Source: Bacteroidales bacterium
GTDB lineage: Bacteria; Bacteroidota; Bacteroidia; Bacteroidales; P3
DNA: 35,003 nucleotides
Direction: 5' to 3'
NCBI GenBank assembly: GCA_017530105.1
Contig: JAFXMW010000098.1
Coordinates: forward strand, 1 to 35,003
The stretch's first letter is position 1. Each line of letters begins with the position of its first letter. The position numbers were made by a program, and so were the translations under genes. Below, piece after piece: positions 8,801 through 16,968 of the stretch. The notes under the pieces were generated by a model. That model searched no databases and was not told the DNA's origin. It saw only the letters and a program-made list of their open reading frames with translations.

Positions 8801-11800
8801 GATGAAAGCACTGGCCTGTTTCCCGGCTGAAACATGGATGCGTCGGCGCATACTCATGATGGGGTCGAGGGTGGTGCCCACGGTGCCGGTGAGGGTGCGG
8901 TGGCTCTCGATGATATCGGCATGGCGCAGGCTGCCTCCCCGTCCAAGGAATTTGAGACGTGAGGTTTCGTACTCTATCAAATTGGACCAGTCGAGTTTGT
9001 CGGTTACGTCTGAAGCTTCTGCCACCCAGAGTTTGTGAATCATGTAGTGGCGGCTTTCGTTTGTGGTGGGTCGGCTAAAGAGGAGGGCTTCATGCTCGCC
9101 GTCGTATTCGCTGTGTATCTTCATTCCGTTAAATACACGGTGGTTTTCATCCTCGATGCCGGGGGCAAGAACCACTTCGCCGTATGTGGTAATCTCTAAG
9201 TCGACATCATTCTCGTTGTTGTTGGTGAATGTGTAACGGCGGATTTCGGCTGAGCGGTCTTTGAGAACGGTGACTTCGGTCTTGGTCTCGATGCCGTCGT
9301 CTATGCGCAGATAGCTGATTTTGTCGCTGGCGAAACTGACATGGTAGCTTTCCGGCATAGTGTCGAGCGGTGAATAGGTGGCAGACCACAGCTTGTCGTT
9401 GCGTAGATTGCGGATATAAAGGTATGTGCCGTAATGGTCCGAGCTGATTTTACGGTAGCGGTTGAGCATGATATTGCGGAAACGGGAGAATCCGGAACCC
9501 CTGTCGTTGAGGAGTACGGTATATTGTCCGTTGCTGATTACGCCGATTTCAGGCACGTTGGCAATACTGTCGAAGTCGCGGGCATCGCTTTCGGTCTGTA
9601 CCTTTGAATATTGGTAACGTTTGTATTGGGTGACCTTCAAGTCGATATAGGGTTTCACTTGTGCCTTCTCTTTCAGCAAGGTCTCCATGGAGCGCATGGT
9701 GGGCTCGTGCATGAAGAAATGTTGCAGACAGTGGTCGGCCAGATAGTTGGTTATGCTGGCAAGAATCATGCCCTGATGGTGGGCATAATGAGCCTGTACG
9801 GCCACATGGTCTTCCTCGTCATAGCTTTCGAACAGTCCGAAACTGCCGGTGTTGCCTTCAATCTTGTGCGGCAACGAGTACATCCCAAGGTTCTTGAATC
9901 TCTGAAGGTTTTCATACACGGCACGGTCGTCGACACTGATGGTCATCAACGAGCTGTACGGCGATATCACAATCCTGTCGGGCGTGGTGTTTTGGAACTT
10001 CAAATAAGGCACACCGAATGCATGGTATTTGTAATTCTGAGCGTCATCCAGTTCGTTGTAGGCCGTTTCGGAAATACCCCACGGCATATCCTTGTCGGCA
10101 GTCTTGACCTGTTTGGAGAAAGCCCTTTGGGCACGGATGGCGAAACTGTAGGTTTCGTCCATCAGTGTGTGCTTGTATGTGGGCAGGAAAATGAGAGGCA
10201 TGAAATACTCAAACAGTGTGCCGTACCACGATGCAACACCCTTGTAGCCCCGATACTGCACCAAAGTCTTGTCAAGGCAGAACCAATGTTTGTAAGGGGC
10301 ATCGCCTTGCGAAATAGTCATGAAGCTGGTGAGTCGTGCTTCGGAAGCGAAATTGTTGTAATGGTAGGGCAGGAGTGAGTGTGAACTATAATCGTAGCCA
10401 ATGCTGAACACATCCAAGTCGGGATTGTAAAGCTTCGAGAAATCCGTCTGGTCAATCAAGCGCACCACCCGGTTGATGAGTTGGGCGATGCTGGAAGCTA
10501 CAGCGGGCTCCTCGTTGACCGGGTTCTTGTCCAATGACAGCAGGTAACCCTTCACGGCATACAGACAGGCAACGAAATTGCCGCTGTCGGCTGTGGAAAC
10601 AAAGAAATTGGGCAGCGCGTTCAGCCGTTTGACATGGTACCAGTTGAACAAATGACCGTTCCATTTCTCAAGTTTCGACACAGTGTCAATCACGTGACCC
10701 AGTCGTTCGACAGCATCCTTGTGGCTGATAAAGCCCAACTCCGCTGCACTCACGATGGCTATAAGTGAATAGCCGATATTGGTAGGCGAGGTCTTGTAGT
10801 CGGTCTTCACCTCGCGGTTCAGTTGGTAATTGTCGGGCATCAGCCAGTTGCTCTCGTCCGTCATCAGGCTGTCGAAGAAATGCCAAGTGTCCTTGGCCAG
10901 CTGGCGTACCTCGTCGGTCTCCTTTTCCGTCAGACTCTTTTTGTCCTGGGGGAACTTCTTCCCCAGCCAGAACATCAGGAACGGGGCTCCGCACCAAGTC
11001 GCCGCACAAAACACAGTTGCAATCCAAAGCATCGTGTTCGACGAACCCGAAAGCAAGGCCAAAGCCACTATCACCGCCGTCGCGACATAGTTGAACCAGA
11101 ATTTCGAAACATAGTCGCCCAAAGTACCCTTCGTACTCTTGGCCGCCTCGTCGCTGGTAATCCAGTTCAGCAGGTTCTTATGCGAAAACCACATACGGTA
11201 GCAAGCCCTCACCAAAGCATCCGTATACATCCAAGCCTCCTTCGGTAGAAGGGCGAACTGGACAAGCGAACGGTACAGTATCACAGTGAAACCCCTCATC
11301 AGGGTGGCGTAATAATGATACCTTTTGCCGAAATTGGGCAGTTTGGTGATTTGTCCTAAAATAAAGAACACTATAGGGCTGGCCACGGCCACCAGGGCCA
11401 CCAGCACATACCATGCCGGCGAGGCCGCTTCGCCGCCGCTGAAACTGTAGATGCCGAAACCTGCCAGCATCAACACCAACACCGCCAGACTCAGCACCGA
11501 ACGCCGTAGGTTGTCGAAAATCTTCCAACGGCCTATCGTGTTCACCTGGTTCTTCACCGTCTCGCCACGCTCGTTCCGCACATGGTTCTTCAGCCAGCCT
11601 ATTATCTGCCAGTCACCGCGGGTCCAGCGGTGATGGCGTTTGGCGTCGTCGATATAATTCGACGGGTTGTCGTCGAAAAGTTCCAGGTCGTTGATCAATC
11701 CGCAGCGGATGTGGCAACCCTCTATCAGGTCGTGGCTGAGGATCAAGTTCTCGGGGAATGTGCCCTTCAACACCTGCTGGAACACCTTCACATCGTAAAT

Positions 11801-13561
11801 ACCCTTCCCGCAGAACGAACCCTCGTTAAAAATATCCTGATACAGCTCAAACGAAGCCGTCGTGTAAACGTCCAAGCCGCCCAGGCCGGCAAACAGCTGG
11901 GCATAGCGGCTCTTGTTCGTCACCTCCACGTCCACATTCACCCTGGGCTGCATGATACCGTAGCCCGCGTCCACACGCCTGCCGTCGGCCGACAGTCGGG
12001 CACGGTTCAGCGGGTGCGCCATGGCCCCGATAAGCTTTTGGGCGGAATACAGCACCAACTCAGTGTCCGTGTCCAAAGTGATGACAAACTGAATGGGGGG
12101 CACGGGACCCTCCAGCCACTCGCTGATGGTCTCGCAGCGGAACCGCTTGGCCTTCTTGGCCTCGCTGGTCCTGCCCAGCACCAAGTCGTTAAAATGCAAT
12201 ATGGCACCGCGTTTGCGCTCGTGTCCCAGCCAGCAGTTCTCTCCCTCGCTCCAGGCACGGCGGCGGTAGACAAAGTTGAAGATGTTGGAACCGTATTTCT
12301 CGTTCAGCTCCTTCACCTTTGCCAAGCCGGCCTCCACCACCTCGTCGTCCCAAGGCATCTCCTCCGTCGGGCCCGCCGCGGCGTCGCCGATAAGTGTGTA
12401 GTACAGGTTCTGCCTGCGCCTCTCCAGCCGTTGGCCGTCGCTCGCGCGGTTGATGTTCGAAAGATAATACACTTCCAATTGCTCCAGCAGTTCCTCGGTC
12501 TTCGCTTTGTTCTTCAGAATGGTGGGCATAATCACCATCGTGGCGTACTCCTCCGGAATCAGGCCGTCCTTGAATTTAATTTTAAAAGTGTTCTGAGGCT
12601 TATGTATACGGTAAAGCAATTGGTTGAAAAGGTCTATCACCACCTGGCTCATGGGCACCGTGGCCAACAGCGAGACAACAAAGGCCGTCCAGCTCCAACC
12701 CCCGCCAATCAGCATCGCGAACAACACCGCCAACACCAGCGACATCACCGCCACAATCCAGATATACCAATGTGCGCGGGCGTTCCACCGTTTGGGCGGG
12801 AACAGCTGCCAGCCCACATGCTCGCCTTTCTCGTCGGCTTTCGCTACCATCTCCTTCACCAGGTCATACTCCTTTACCTTCCGTTTCTTGCTCAGCCGCA
12901 CAATCTTTGCCCTATAGTCATCCTTCGTCTTGTCGTACATCTGGTCGTACATCCCCGCCTCCTCGTTCTTCAGCATCCGCTCCGCGAAACTCACGCTGTC
13001 TATTAGTTCTGCCATGGGCAGCTTCGTCATCTTCTTCAGCGAATTGAAGATATTCATCACCAACAGGTTCTCGTGCGAGGCCTCGTTCAGCTTCTCCATG
13101 TTGGCAAGCGACTTGTCCGTCAACGAATAATGGTAGGCATGTTTCGCCTCCATCTCGCGGCACAGGTCGGCAAGCTCTTTCAGCAGTAGCACCTTCACCA
13201 ACGGGAGTAACGCGCACACCTCGGGGTACGTCAGATAGTCCCTTTGCTTGGTCTGAGTCTGCGACATATAGCGGAACAGCAGCCCCTTGTCAATCTGGAA
13301 ATGGCACCGTTCAAGGTAACCGTGCAGCAGACCCGTCAATTGTTGCACACGTTTGTTGTCGATACTGCGGAACTCCCGGCTGCGCAAATCCACCTTCAGC
13401 ACCTTCTCCTGCTCACTAATCATATAGAAATTGTCCAGCACCCATTCGTTGGTGCTCCCCACCAACCGCTGCGATTTGGTTTCTTCAACCAATAGTAGAT
13501 AGTACCGCGTAACCTCTTTGATACTATCCTTGAATGTTTTATAAGTGCTATTCATAGGCAT
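5852..13561 (-). CDS. Cyclic beta-1,2-glucan synthase-like protein (GT84-GH94)
   Basis: This is a giant 2569-residue membrane protein of the NdvB/ChvB type, which polymerises UDP-glucose into beta-1,2-glucan and, in the classic enzyme, trims and closes the ring. Two membrane spans lie near residues 270-320. A GT84-type glycosyltransferase region follows (FVITLDTDTEL near 494, and the RHHRWTRGDWQI box near 648), then further spans near 690-760 and 830-890. A glycoamylase-like domain starts near 925 (TSPTNIGYSL). The GH94 phosphorylase-like region occupies the C-terminal part, with RDQLQDVM near 2127, HWWHENMH near 2160 and GCGDWNDGM near 2262, whose aspartate is the general acid in GH94. The length is slightly below the usual 2800. 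A good promoter lies upstream at 13583. The coding strand changes from G-rich in the 5' third to C-rich in the 3' part. Whether the product is cyclic cannot be told from the sequence. Confidence 0.9.
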   Translation of the reverse strand: MPMNSTYKTFKDSIKEVTRYYLLLVEETKSQRLVGSTNEWVLDNFYMISEQEKVLKVDLRSREFRSIDNKRVQQLTGLLHGYLERCHFQIDKGLLFRYMSQTQTKQRDYLTYPEVCALLPLVKVLLLKELADLCREMEAKHAYHYSLTDKSLANMEKLNEASHENLLVMNIFNSLKKMTKLPMAELIDSVSFAERMLKNEEAGMYDQMYDKTKDDYRAKIVRLSKKRKVKEYDLVKEMVAKADEKGEHVGWQLFPPKRWNARAHWYIWIVAVMSLVLAVLFAMLIGGGWSWTAFVVSLLATVPMSQVVIDLFNQLLYRIHKPQNTFKIKFKDGLIPEEYATMVIMPTILKNKAKTEELLEQLEVYYLSNINRASDGQRLERRRQNLYYTLIGDAAAGPTEEMPWDDEVVEAGLAKVKELNEKYGSNIFNFVYRRRAWSEGENCWLGHERKRGAILHFNDLVLGRTSEAKKAKRFRCETISEWLEGPVPPIQFVITLDTDTELVLYSAQKLIGAMAHPLNRARLSADGRRVDAGYGIMQPRVNVDVEVTNKSRYAQLFAGLGGLDVYTTASFELYQDIFNEGSFCGKGIYDVKVFQQVLKGTFPENLILSHDLIEGCHIRCGLINDLELFDDNPSNYIDDAKRHHRWTRGDWQIIGWLKNHVRNERGETVKNQVNTIGRWKIFDNLRRSVLSLAVLVLMLAGFGIYSFSGGEAASPAWYVLVALVAVASPIVFFILGQITKLPNFGKRYHYYATLMRGFTVILYRSLVQFALLPKEAWMYTDALVRACYRMWFSHKNLLNWITSDEAAKSTKGTLGDYVSKFWFNYVATAVIVALALLSGSSNTMLWIATVFCAATWCGAPFLMFWLGKKFPQDKKSLTEKETDEVRQLAKDTWHFFDSLMTDESNWLMPDNYQLNREVKTDYKTSPTNIGYSLIAIVSAAELGFISHKDAVERLGHVIDTVSKLEKWNGHLFNWYHVKRLNALPNFFVSTADSGNFVACLYAVKGYLLSLDKNPVNEEPAVASSIAQLINRVVRLIDQTDFSKLYNPDLDVFSIGYDYSSHSLLPYHYNNFASEARLTSFMTISQGDAPYKHWFCLDKTLVQYRGYKGVASWYGTLFEYFMPLIFLPTYKHTLMDETYSFAIRAQRAFSKQVKTADKDMPWGISETAYNELDDAQNYKYHAFGVPYLKFQNTTPDRIVISPYSSLMTISVDDRAVYENLQRFKNLGMYSLPHKIEGNTGSFGLFESYDEEDHVAVQAHYAHHQGMILASITNYLADHCLQHFFMHEPTMRSMETLLKEKAQVKPYIDLKVTQYKRYQYSKVQTESDARDFDSIANVPEIGVISNGQYTVLLNDRGSGFSRFRNIMLNRYRKISSDHYGTYLYIRNLRNDKLWSATYSPLDTMPESYHVSFASDKISYLRIDDGIETKTEVTVLKDRSAEIRRYTFTNNNENDVDLEITTYGEVVLAPGIEDENHRVFNGMKIHSEYDGEHEALLFSRPTTNESRHYMIHKLWVAEASDVTDKLDWSNLIEYETSRLKFLGRGGSLRHADIIESHRTLTGTVGTTLDPIMSMRRRIHVSAGKQASAFIITGFAKSREHLLQLTEQYQSPVDIEHAFKTSSVFNNMRNSMSLLKGAQMRLYNNISKYMAQTATLGNNRQAILAQNTLSQSDLWRFGISGDLAILLLEIDRTDRSGFAKELLRAFEYFKVHGLLLDLVIINDAKGSDHDGLTHFIRNMANTEHLWAAHQEAGHVYVLNGNEISEAERTLLLTVSRLNFNTRDGLTIEEQLHRLEAANQHYQDKVEYPVLPIKKQIRVWSSLEFYNQYGGFDNNGRDYVVTNTNTPMPWVNVISNPHFGCVVSSTMAGFTFAFNAQQFKLTGWSNDIVRDNASEMLLINNKQFIPATARHGQGYSAFDAEYDDITVKTRVFVALERMEKYYQIKVGNKTDAPIDVQLDMVYKLVLGINEEQTARYLYSEWDEASNSILIRNVYHPIYRNKVLQLTAITADDSQSPLKLNHSLEYPNRKRLGMTITIPSGVEKAVAFILSVYDKAIPTPKQYSFQDIDHEFSNVITYWDEKLGHIQIETPDKSFDYMLNRWYLYQVYSARLFARAGFYQVGGATGYRDQLQDVMSILYSDPEYARRQILDHAAHQFAEGDVLHWWHENMHLGARTTFSDDYLWLIFVTYRYISVTGDDSILTEKVPFCQSDQLNQGEAERCITYVLPDGPDNPNFEYATLYEHLRRAINRSMNRIGSHGLPLMGCGDWNDGMSHVGIDGKGESVWVAFFLADLLPKMEQITQQMPGADLSYCEELSQFRARLVSAIQNNAWDGAWFLRAYFDNGTPMGSRNNTECQIDLISQAWSILTDIATPEQCTSIMRETDNRLVNREHEIIQLLTPAFQSSQPSPGYIMNYPVGVRENGGQYTHGAMWYIMAQLKKGHYDMAYFLYSLINPIHRTQSLADVLKYKVEPYCIAADIYSNPQHPGRGGWTWYTGSASWAYKTGIENIIGIHKRGNKLILDPRVPSEWQNFTIRYRHGSSMYVIYYERTAESPAPYSTIDLVDDGQTHEILIH

Positions 13562-13582
13562 GTGTATTTACAGTTCATTTTA

Positions 13583-13613
13583 CAAAAATACTAAATAATA
13601 TTTAATTGACAAA
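13583..13613 (-). promoter_or_regulatory. Promoter of the glucan synthase operon
   Basis: On the minus strand TTTG (13613-13610), 19 nt, then TATTTTTG (13590-13583) match the Bacteroidetes consensus. The box ends 22 nt before the ATG, so the 5' leader is very short. Confidence 0.75.
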
Positions 13614-13786
13614 TATTTTTTTAAGATTTGTTATGGATTTTTTTAAATGTGTTGTGGTGCGCCCTCCGGCTCCACACGCTTGAATGCGGTCTCTCACTTT
13701 TCTGCAGGTTCGTTTTGTCCCCGATTCCTTTGCAAGGTATGGCTCGCTGCGGCGTGTCCCGCAGGCGGCCGTATGCGTTTTTTCGG

Positions 13787-13813
13787 TTGTTTGAAAAAAA
13801 ATGTGTATCTTTG
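13787..13813 (+). promoter_or_regulatory. Promoter of dnaX
   Basis: TATCTTTG at 13806-13813 is a good -7 box. TTG at 13787-13789 gives a partial -33 box. Transcription would start near 13820 and the ATG is at 13839. The 277-nt gap also holds a GC-rich stretch at about 13655-13785 with no gene that I can support. Confidence 0.6.
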
Positions 13814-13838
13814 CATCGTTTTTATTGTCTTTATCAGA

Positions 13839-14939
13839 ATGGAAAATTTCATTGTATCAGCGCGTAAGTACCGCCCCACGGATTTCGGCAGTGTGGTGGG
13901 GCAGCAGCATATCACCACCACCCTGAAAAACGCCATCCGTTCCGGACAGCTCGCACAGGCGTTTCTTTTCTGCGGTCCCCGCGGTGTGGGGAAGACCACG
14001 TGTGCCCGTATCCTCGCCAAGACGATTAATTGCACCAACCTCACCGCCGACACCGAGGCGTGCAACCAGTGCGAGAGCTGTCGCAGTTTCGCCGAGGGCG
14101 GCTCGATGAATATCTTCGAGCTGGACGCCGCTTCGCACAACACTGTCGACGACATCCGCGAATTGACCCAGCAGGTGTACATCCCTCCCCAGACGGGGCG
14201 TTACAAGGTGTATATCATCGACGAGGTCCACATGCTGTCGACTCAGGCCTTCAACGCGTTTCTAAAGACTTTGGAGGAGCCTCCCGCTTATGCCAAATTC
14301 ATCTTGGCCACCACCGAGAAGCACAAAATCCTCCCCACGATTCTTTCGCGTTGTCAGGTGTTCGATTTTAAGCGTATCCAGACAGAGGATATTGTCTCCC
14401 ACCTCAAAGCCATTGCCGAGAAAGAGGGTGTGGCTTACGAGGACGAAGCCCTGCACATCATCGCCCGCAAGGCCGAAGGGGGGCTGCGCGATGCCCTCTC
14501 GACGTTCGACCAGCTGGTGAGTTTCACCCGCGGCAACCTCACCCGTCAGCTCTGCAACGAGAACCTGAACCTGCTGGATGCCGACTATTATTTCCGTCTG
14601 ACAGACTACTTCCGCAACGGCGACCTCAGCGGCGCGCTCCTGCTGTATCAGGAGGTGATTGAAAAGGGTTTCGAGGGGCAGCATTTCATCACGGGTCTCA
14701 GCGAACATCTGCGCAACCTGATGGTGGCCATCGACCCCGCCACGCATAAACTCATGGAGATGGGCGAAGCCCTTCGCACCCGTTTCGGCCAGCAAGCCGC
14801 GGCTTGCGGTCTCGCGTTGCTGCTCCGCTGGCTGGACATTTCGAGCGATTACGAGTACCGTTACAAGGATGCGGGCAACAAGCGCCTTTTTGTCGAGGTG
14901 GCTTTGATGAAGCTGGCCACTGCGGTGACGAACCCTTAG
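13839..14939 (+). CDS. dnaX: DNA polymerase III subunit gamma/tau, N-terminal (gamma-like) part
   Basis: DnaX is the ATPase of the clamp loader, which opens the sliding clamp onto primed DNA. The 366 residues before the stop carry Walker A (GPRGVGKTT near residue 45), the zinc-binding cysteines (CTNL..., CNQCESC), Walker B (IIDEVHMLS), the sensor region (ILATTEKHKI) and the SRC motif (LSRCQVF). They end with the domain III helix (LFVEVALMKLA). I chose ATG 13839 (MENFIVSARKYRP) because it matches the family start and lies just after the promoter; the frame is open further upstream to 13647. A TAG at 14937 ends the ORF, but the same frame stays open to 15629 and encodes the rest of a normal DnaX. 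The product as it stands would be gamma-like. See the C-terminal entry. Confidence 0.88.
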   Translation: MENFIVSARKYRPTDFGSVVGQQHITTTLKNAIRSGQLAQAFLFCGPRGVGKTTCARILAKTINCTNLTADTEACNQCESCRSFAEGGSMNIFELDAASHNTVDDIRELTQQVYIPPQTGRYKVYIIDEVHMLSTQAFNAFLKTLEEPPAYAKFILATTEKHKILPTILSRCQVFDFKRIQTEDIVSHLKAIAEKEGVAYEDEALHIIARKAEGGLRDALSTFDQLVSFTRGNLTRQLCNENLNLLDADYYFRLTDYFRNGDLSGALLLYQEVIEKGFEGQHFITGLSEHLRNLMVAIDPATHKLMEMGEALRTRFGQQAAACGLALLLRWLDISSDYEYRYKDAGNKRLFVEVALMKLATAVTNP

Positions 14940-15191
14940 ATTGCAAGGTCGCCCAGGGCGGAGCACGGACCCAAGCAGCAGCCGGCTGGCAGAGACTCTG
15001 AGCCACAGCCGGAGTCCGTCCCTGTCGCGGCCGATACCCCAAAAAGTTCAGCTGCCCCGATTGAGGACGGTCAGCCCGACCCGTCGCGGCCGTCGCCCGC
15101 CGAACCCGAAGCATCACAGCCTTCGGACAACGCCGACACCCGTGCCGAGGCGCCTCGGGATGCAACCCCCGCACCCAGGCAGGCGCGGAGA

Positions 15192-15629
15192 GTGGCGGGC
15201 ATTTCGGTAAAGGTCGGCCAGCCCGAGACCCCGCACGACACAATGGCTCCTCCCGAACCGGACTTGCCGCCCATCACCCTTGAGGAACTCAAGTCCTGTT
15301 GGCTGAAAGCCCTCGACCAGATTGCCCCCGGCCAGCCGCAGGCGGCGGAAAGCCTTAGACACAAGGAACTGCGTATTGAGAGTGACAATCATTTCAACAT
15401 TATAGTAAACAGCGATTACACTGCGGCGGAAATCAAGCCGTTGCTGGTCTCCCTTCTCGCCACGCTCCGCTCTCTTTCCAAACGGCCGCTGCTCAACTGT
15501 TCCACCAAGGTGGAACATATTGAAAGGGAGTCCAAGCCCTATACCGCTCGCGACAAATACGAAGTGATGTCGCAAACCAACCCCTCGCTCGAAACCTTCC
15601 GTATACTTTTCCCCGAAGTGGATTTATGA
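15192..15629 (+). CDS. dnaX: DnaX C-terminal (tau-like) part, separated by an in-frame TAG
   Basis: This is the C-terminal domain found at the end of Bacteroidetes DnaX (LEELKSCWLKALDQI..., then KYEVMSQTNPSLETFRILFPEVDL). It is in the same frame as the first part, and the frame is open all the way from 14940, with a Pro/Glu/Ala-rich linker of about 85 codons. The boundary given is the first alternative start (GTG 15192); ATG 15243 is another. There are three readings: a sequencing or assembly error, a genuine nonsense mutation giving a gamma-only gene, or read-through or re-initiation producing tau. Tau normally binds the polymerase core and DnaB, and this domain is its Bacteroidetes counterpart by position only. 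Read as a whole, dnaX would be 13839-15629 with 596 sense positions plus the TAG. Confidence 0.7.
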   Translation: MAGISVKVGQPETPHDTMAPPEPDLPPITLEELKSCWLKALDQIAPGQPQAAESLRHKELRIESDNHFNIIVNSDYTAAEIKPLLVSLLATLRSLSKRPLLNCSTKVEHIERESKPYTARDKYEVMSQTNPSLETFRILFPEVDL

Positions 15630-15636
15630 TTTCATA

Positions 15637-15664
15637 AATTCATGGCAATTCATGATAATTCATG
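15637..15664. repeat. Three AATTCATG repeats at 10-bp spacing
   Basis: AATTCATG occurs at 15637, 15647 and 15657, exactly one helical turn apart, between dnaX and the antiporter gene. It could be an operator, or simple sequence produced by duplication. Confidence 0.45.
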
Positions 15665-15693
15665 TTTAATAATAATAAAAGCAGACTCGATAT

Positions 15694-16968
15694 ATGACTT
15701 TCATCTTTCTCGGACTCCTGATTTTCTGTGCCCACCTGTTCAATGCGTGGTTCAGTCGCCGTCGTATTCCCGACGTTCTCCTCCTGATGCTGATAGGCAT
15801 CCTTGTAGGCCCGGTTGCTGGATGGATTGCTCCCGACGACCTTTCGGAGATTGGTCCTGTCCTGTCTTCTCTTACGCTGCTTTTCATTCTTTTCGACAGT
15901 GGTATTGACCTCCGTATCGACATGATACGCCGCTATTGGACGGGCATGGTGCAGGTCACATTCCTTTCCTTTGTTGTCTCCATGACTACCGTGGCTTTGA
16001 TAGCCTATTTCCTTGTCAATCTTGAGTTTCAGGCAAGTCTCATGCTTGGAGGCATGGTGGCAGGCACCGCCGCGGCCATTGTCATCCCTCTTGTGCGGCA
16101 AATGCGTGTCAGCGACCGCACCCGTGTCACCCTCACCCTCGAGTCCGCTTTGTCGGGGGTGTTGTGTATCGTCATCTCCCTTGCCTTCACCGAGGGATAC
16201 AAACTCGGCGACGTCAACATCGGCTCTACCCTTGGCCGAGTCTTTGCCTCGGTGCTCATGGCCCTCATCATCGGCGTTGTAGGGGGCATCATCTGGTCTT
16301 CTTTCTTGGATCGGGTTCGCAAGCTCCAAAACTCCATGTTCCTTACCCCGGCGTTCGTCTTTGTCATCTATGGTGTTGCCGAATTGTTGGGCTATAGTGG
16401 TGCCATCGCTACGCTTTCTTTCGGACTTGTACTCGGCAACCCTGATTATTTCGAGATGTCTTTCCTCAAAAAACTCCGTCTTAACGATATGACTCGCCTT
16501 GAGGAGAATGAGAAGAGTTTCTTCAAGGAATTCGTCTTTATCCTCAAGACTTATTTCTTTGTCTACATTGGCATCTGCATTCCTTTCAACAATACTCTTG
16601 CCCTTGCATACGGCTTGGTTATCGCCGCAGCTCTCTTTGTGGTACGTTTCGCCTTGATAGCCATTGTGGGACGCAAGAATACCCAGGAGGATCGCCTTAC
16701 CGTTTCGATGATGATACCCAAGGGACTCGTCTCCGCAGTCCTCGCCTCCATGCCCGAACAGGTCAATATCGCCGCCGGCTATACCATCATCCCCGCCGCC
16801 GACACGATGAAATACATCACTTATTCTGTCATTTTCTGTTCCATTATTATATGTTCTTTCCTTGTGTTGCTCACCAGCAAGCGACTTGTCAAAGCCTCTG
16901 ACGAAGTGACCAATATTGTTCAAGACGATCAAGAAACCCTCGATGATAATACCCTTCAGCAAATATAA
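15694..16968 (+). CDS. Cation:proton antiporter (CPA1/NhaP type)
   Basis: This 424-residue inner-membrane protein has about 12 hydrophobic segments over its whole length and no C-terminal TrkA domain. Features of the CPA1 family include RIPDVLLLMLIGILVGPVAGW near the N-terminus, LLFILFDSGIDL in the third to fourth spans, and the GTAAAIVIPLV region followed by LTLESALSGVLCIVISL. The family exchanges Na+ or K+ for H+ and supports pH and ion homeostasis. The ATG at 15694 lies 64 nt after dnaX. The gene overlaps dapF by 26 nt at its 3' end, so the two are probably co-transcribed. Ion specificity cannot be told from sequence. Confidence 0.88.
   Translation: MTFIFLGLLIFCAHLFNAWFSRRRIPDVLLLMLIGILVGPVAGWIAPDDLSEIGPVLSSLTLLFILFDSGIDLRIDMIRRYWTGMVQVTFLSFVVSMTTVALIAYFLVNLEFQASLMLGGMVAGTAAAIVIPLVRQMRVSDRTRVTLTLESALSGVLCIVISLAFTEGYKLGDVNIGSTLGRVFASVLMALIIGVVGGIIWSSFLDRVRKLQNSMFLTPAFVFVIYGVAELLGYSGAIATLSFGLVLGNPDYFEMSFLKKLRLNDMTRLEENEKSFFKEFVFILKTYFFVYIGICIPFNNTLALAYGLVIAAALFVVRFALIAIVGRKNTQEDRLTVSMMIPKGLVSAVLASMPEQVNIAAGYTIIPAADTMKYITYSVIFCSIIICSFLVLLTSKRLVKASDEVTNIVQDDQETLDDNTLQQI

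Noticed and set aside
13562-13640. dif site in the AT-rich gap upstream of the glucan synthase gene
   Set aside because: The sequence is A/T-rich but I could not match both XerC and XerD half sites, and I do not reliably know the Bacteroidales dif consensus.
14937-14939. Genome-wide reassignment of TAG to a sense codon
   Set aside because: TAG ends other genes in the window in the expected place, for example the GH25-like gene at 20641-20643 and the helicase at 31235-31237.
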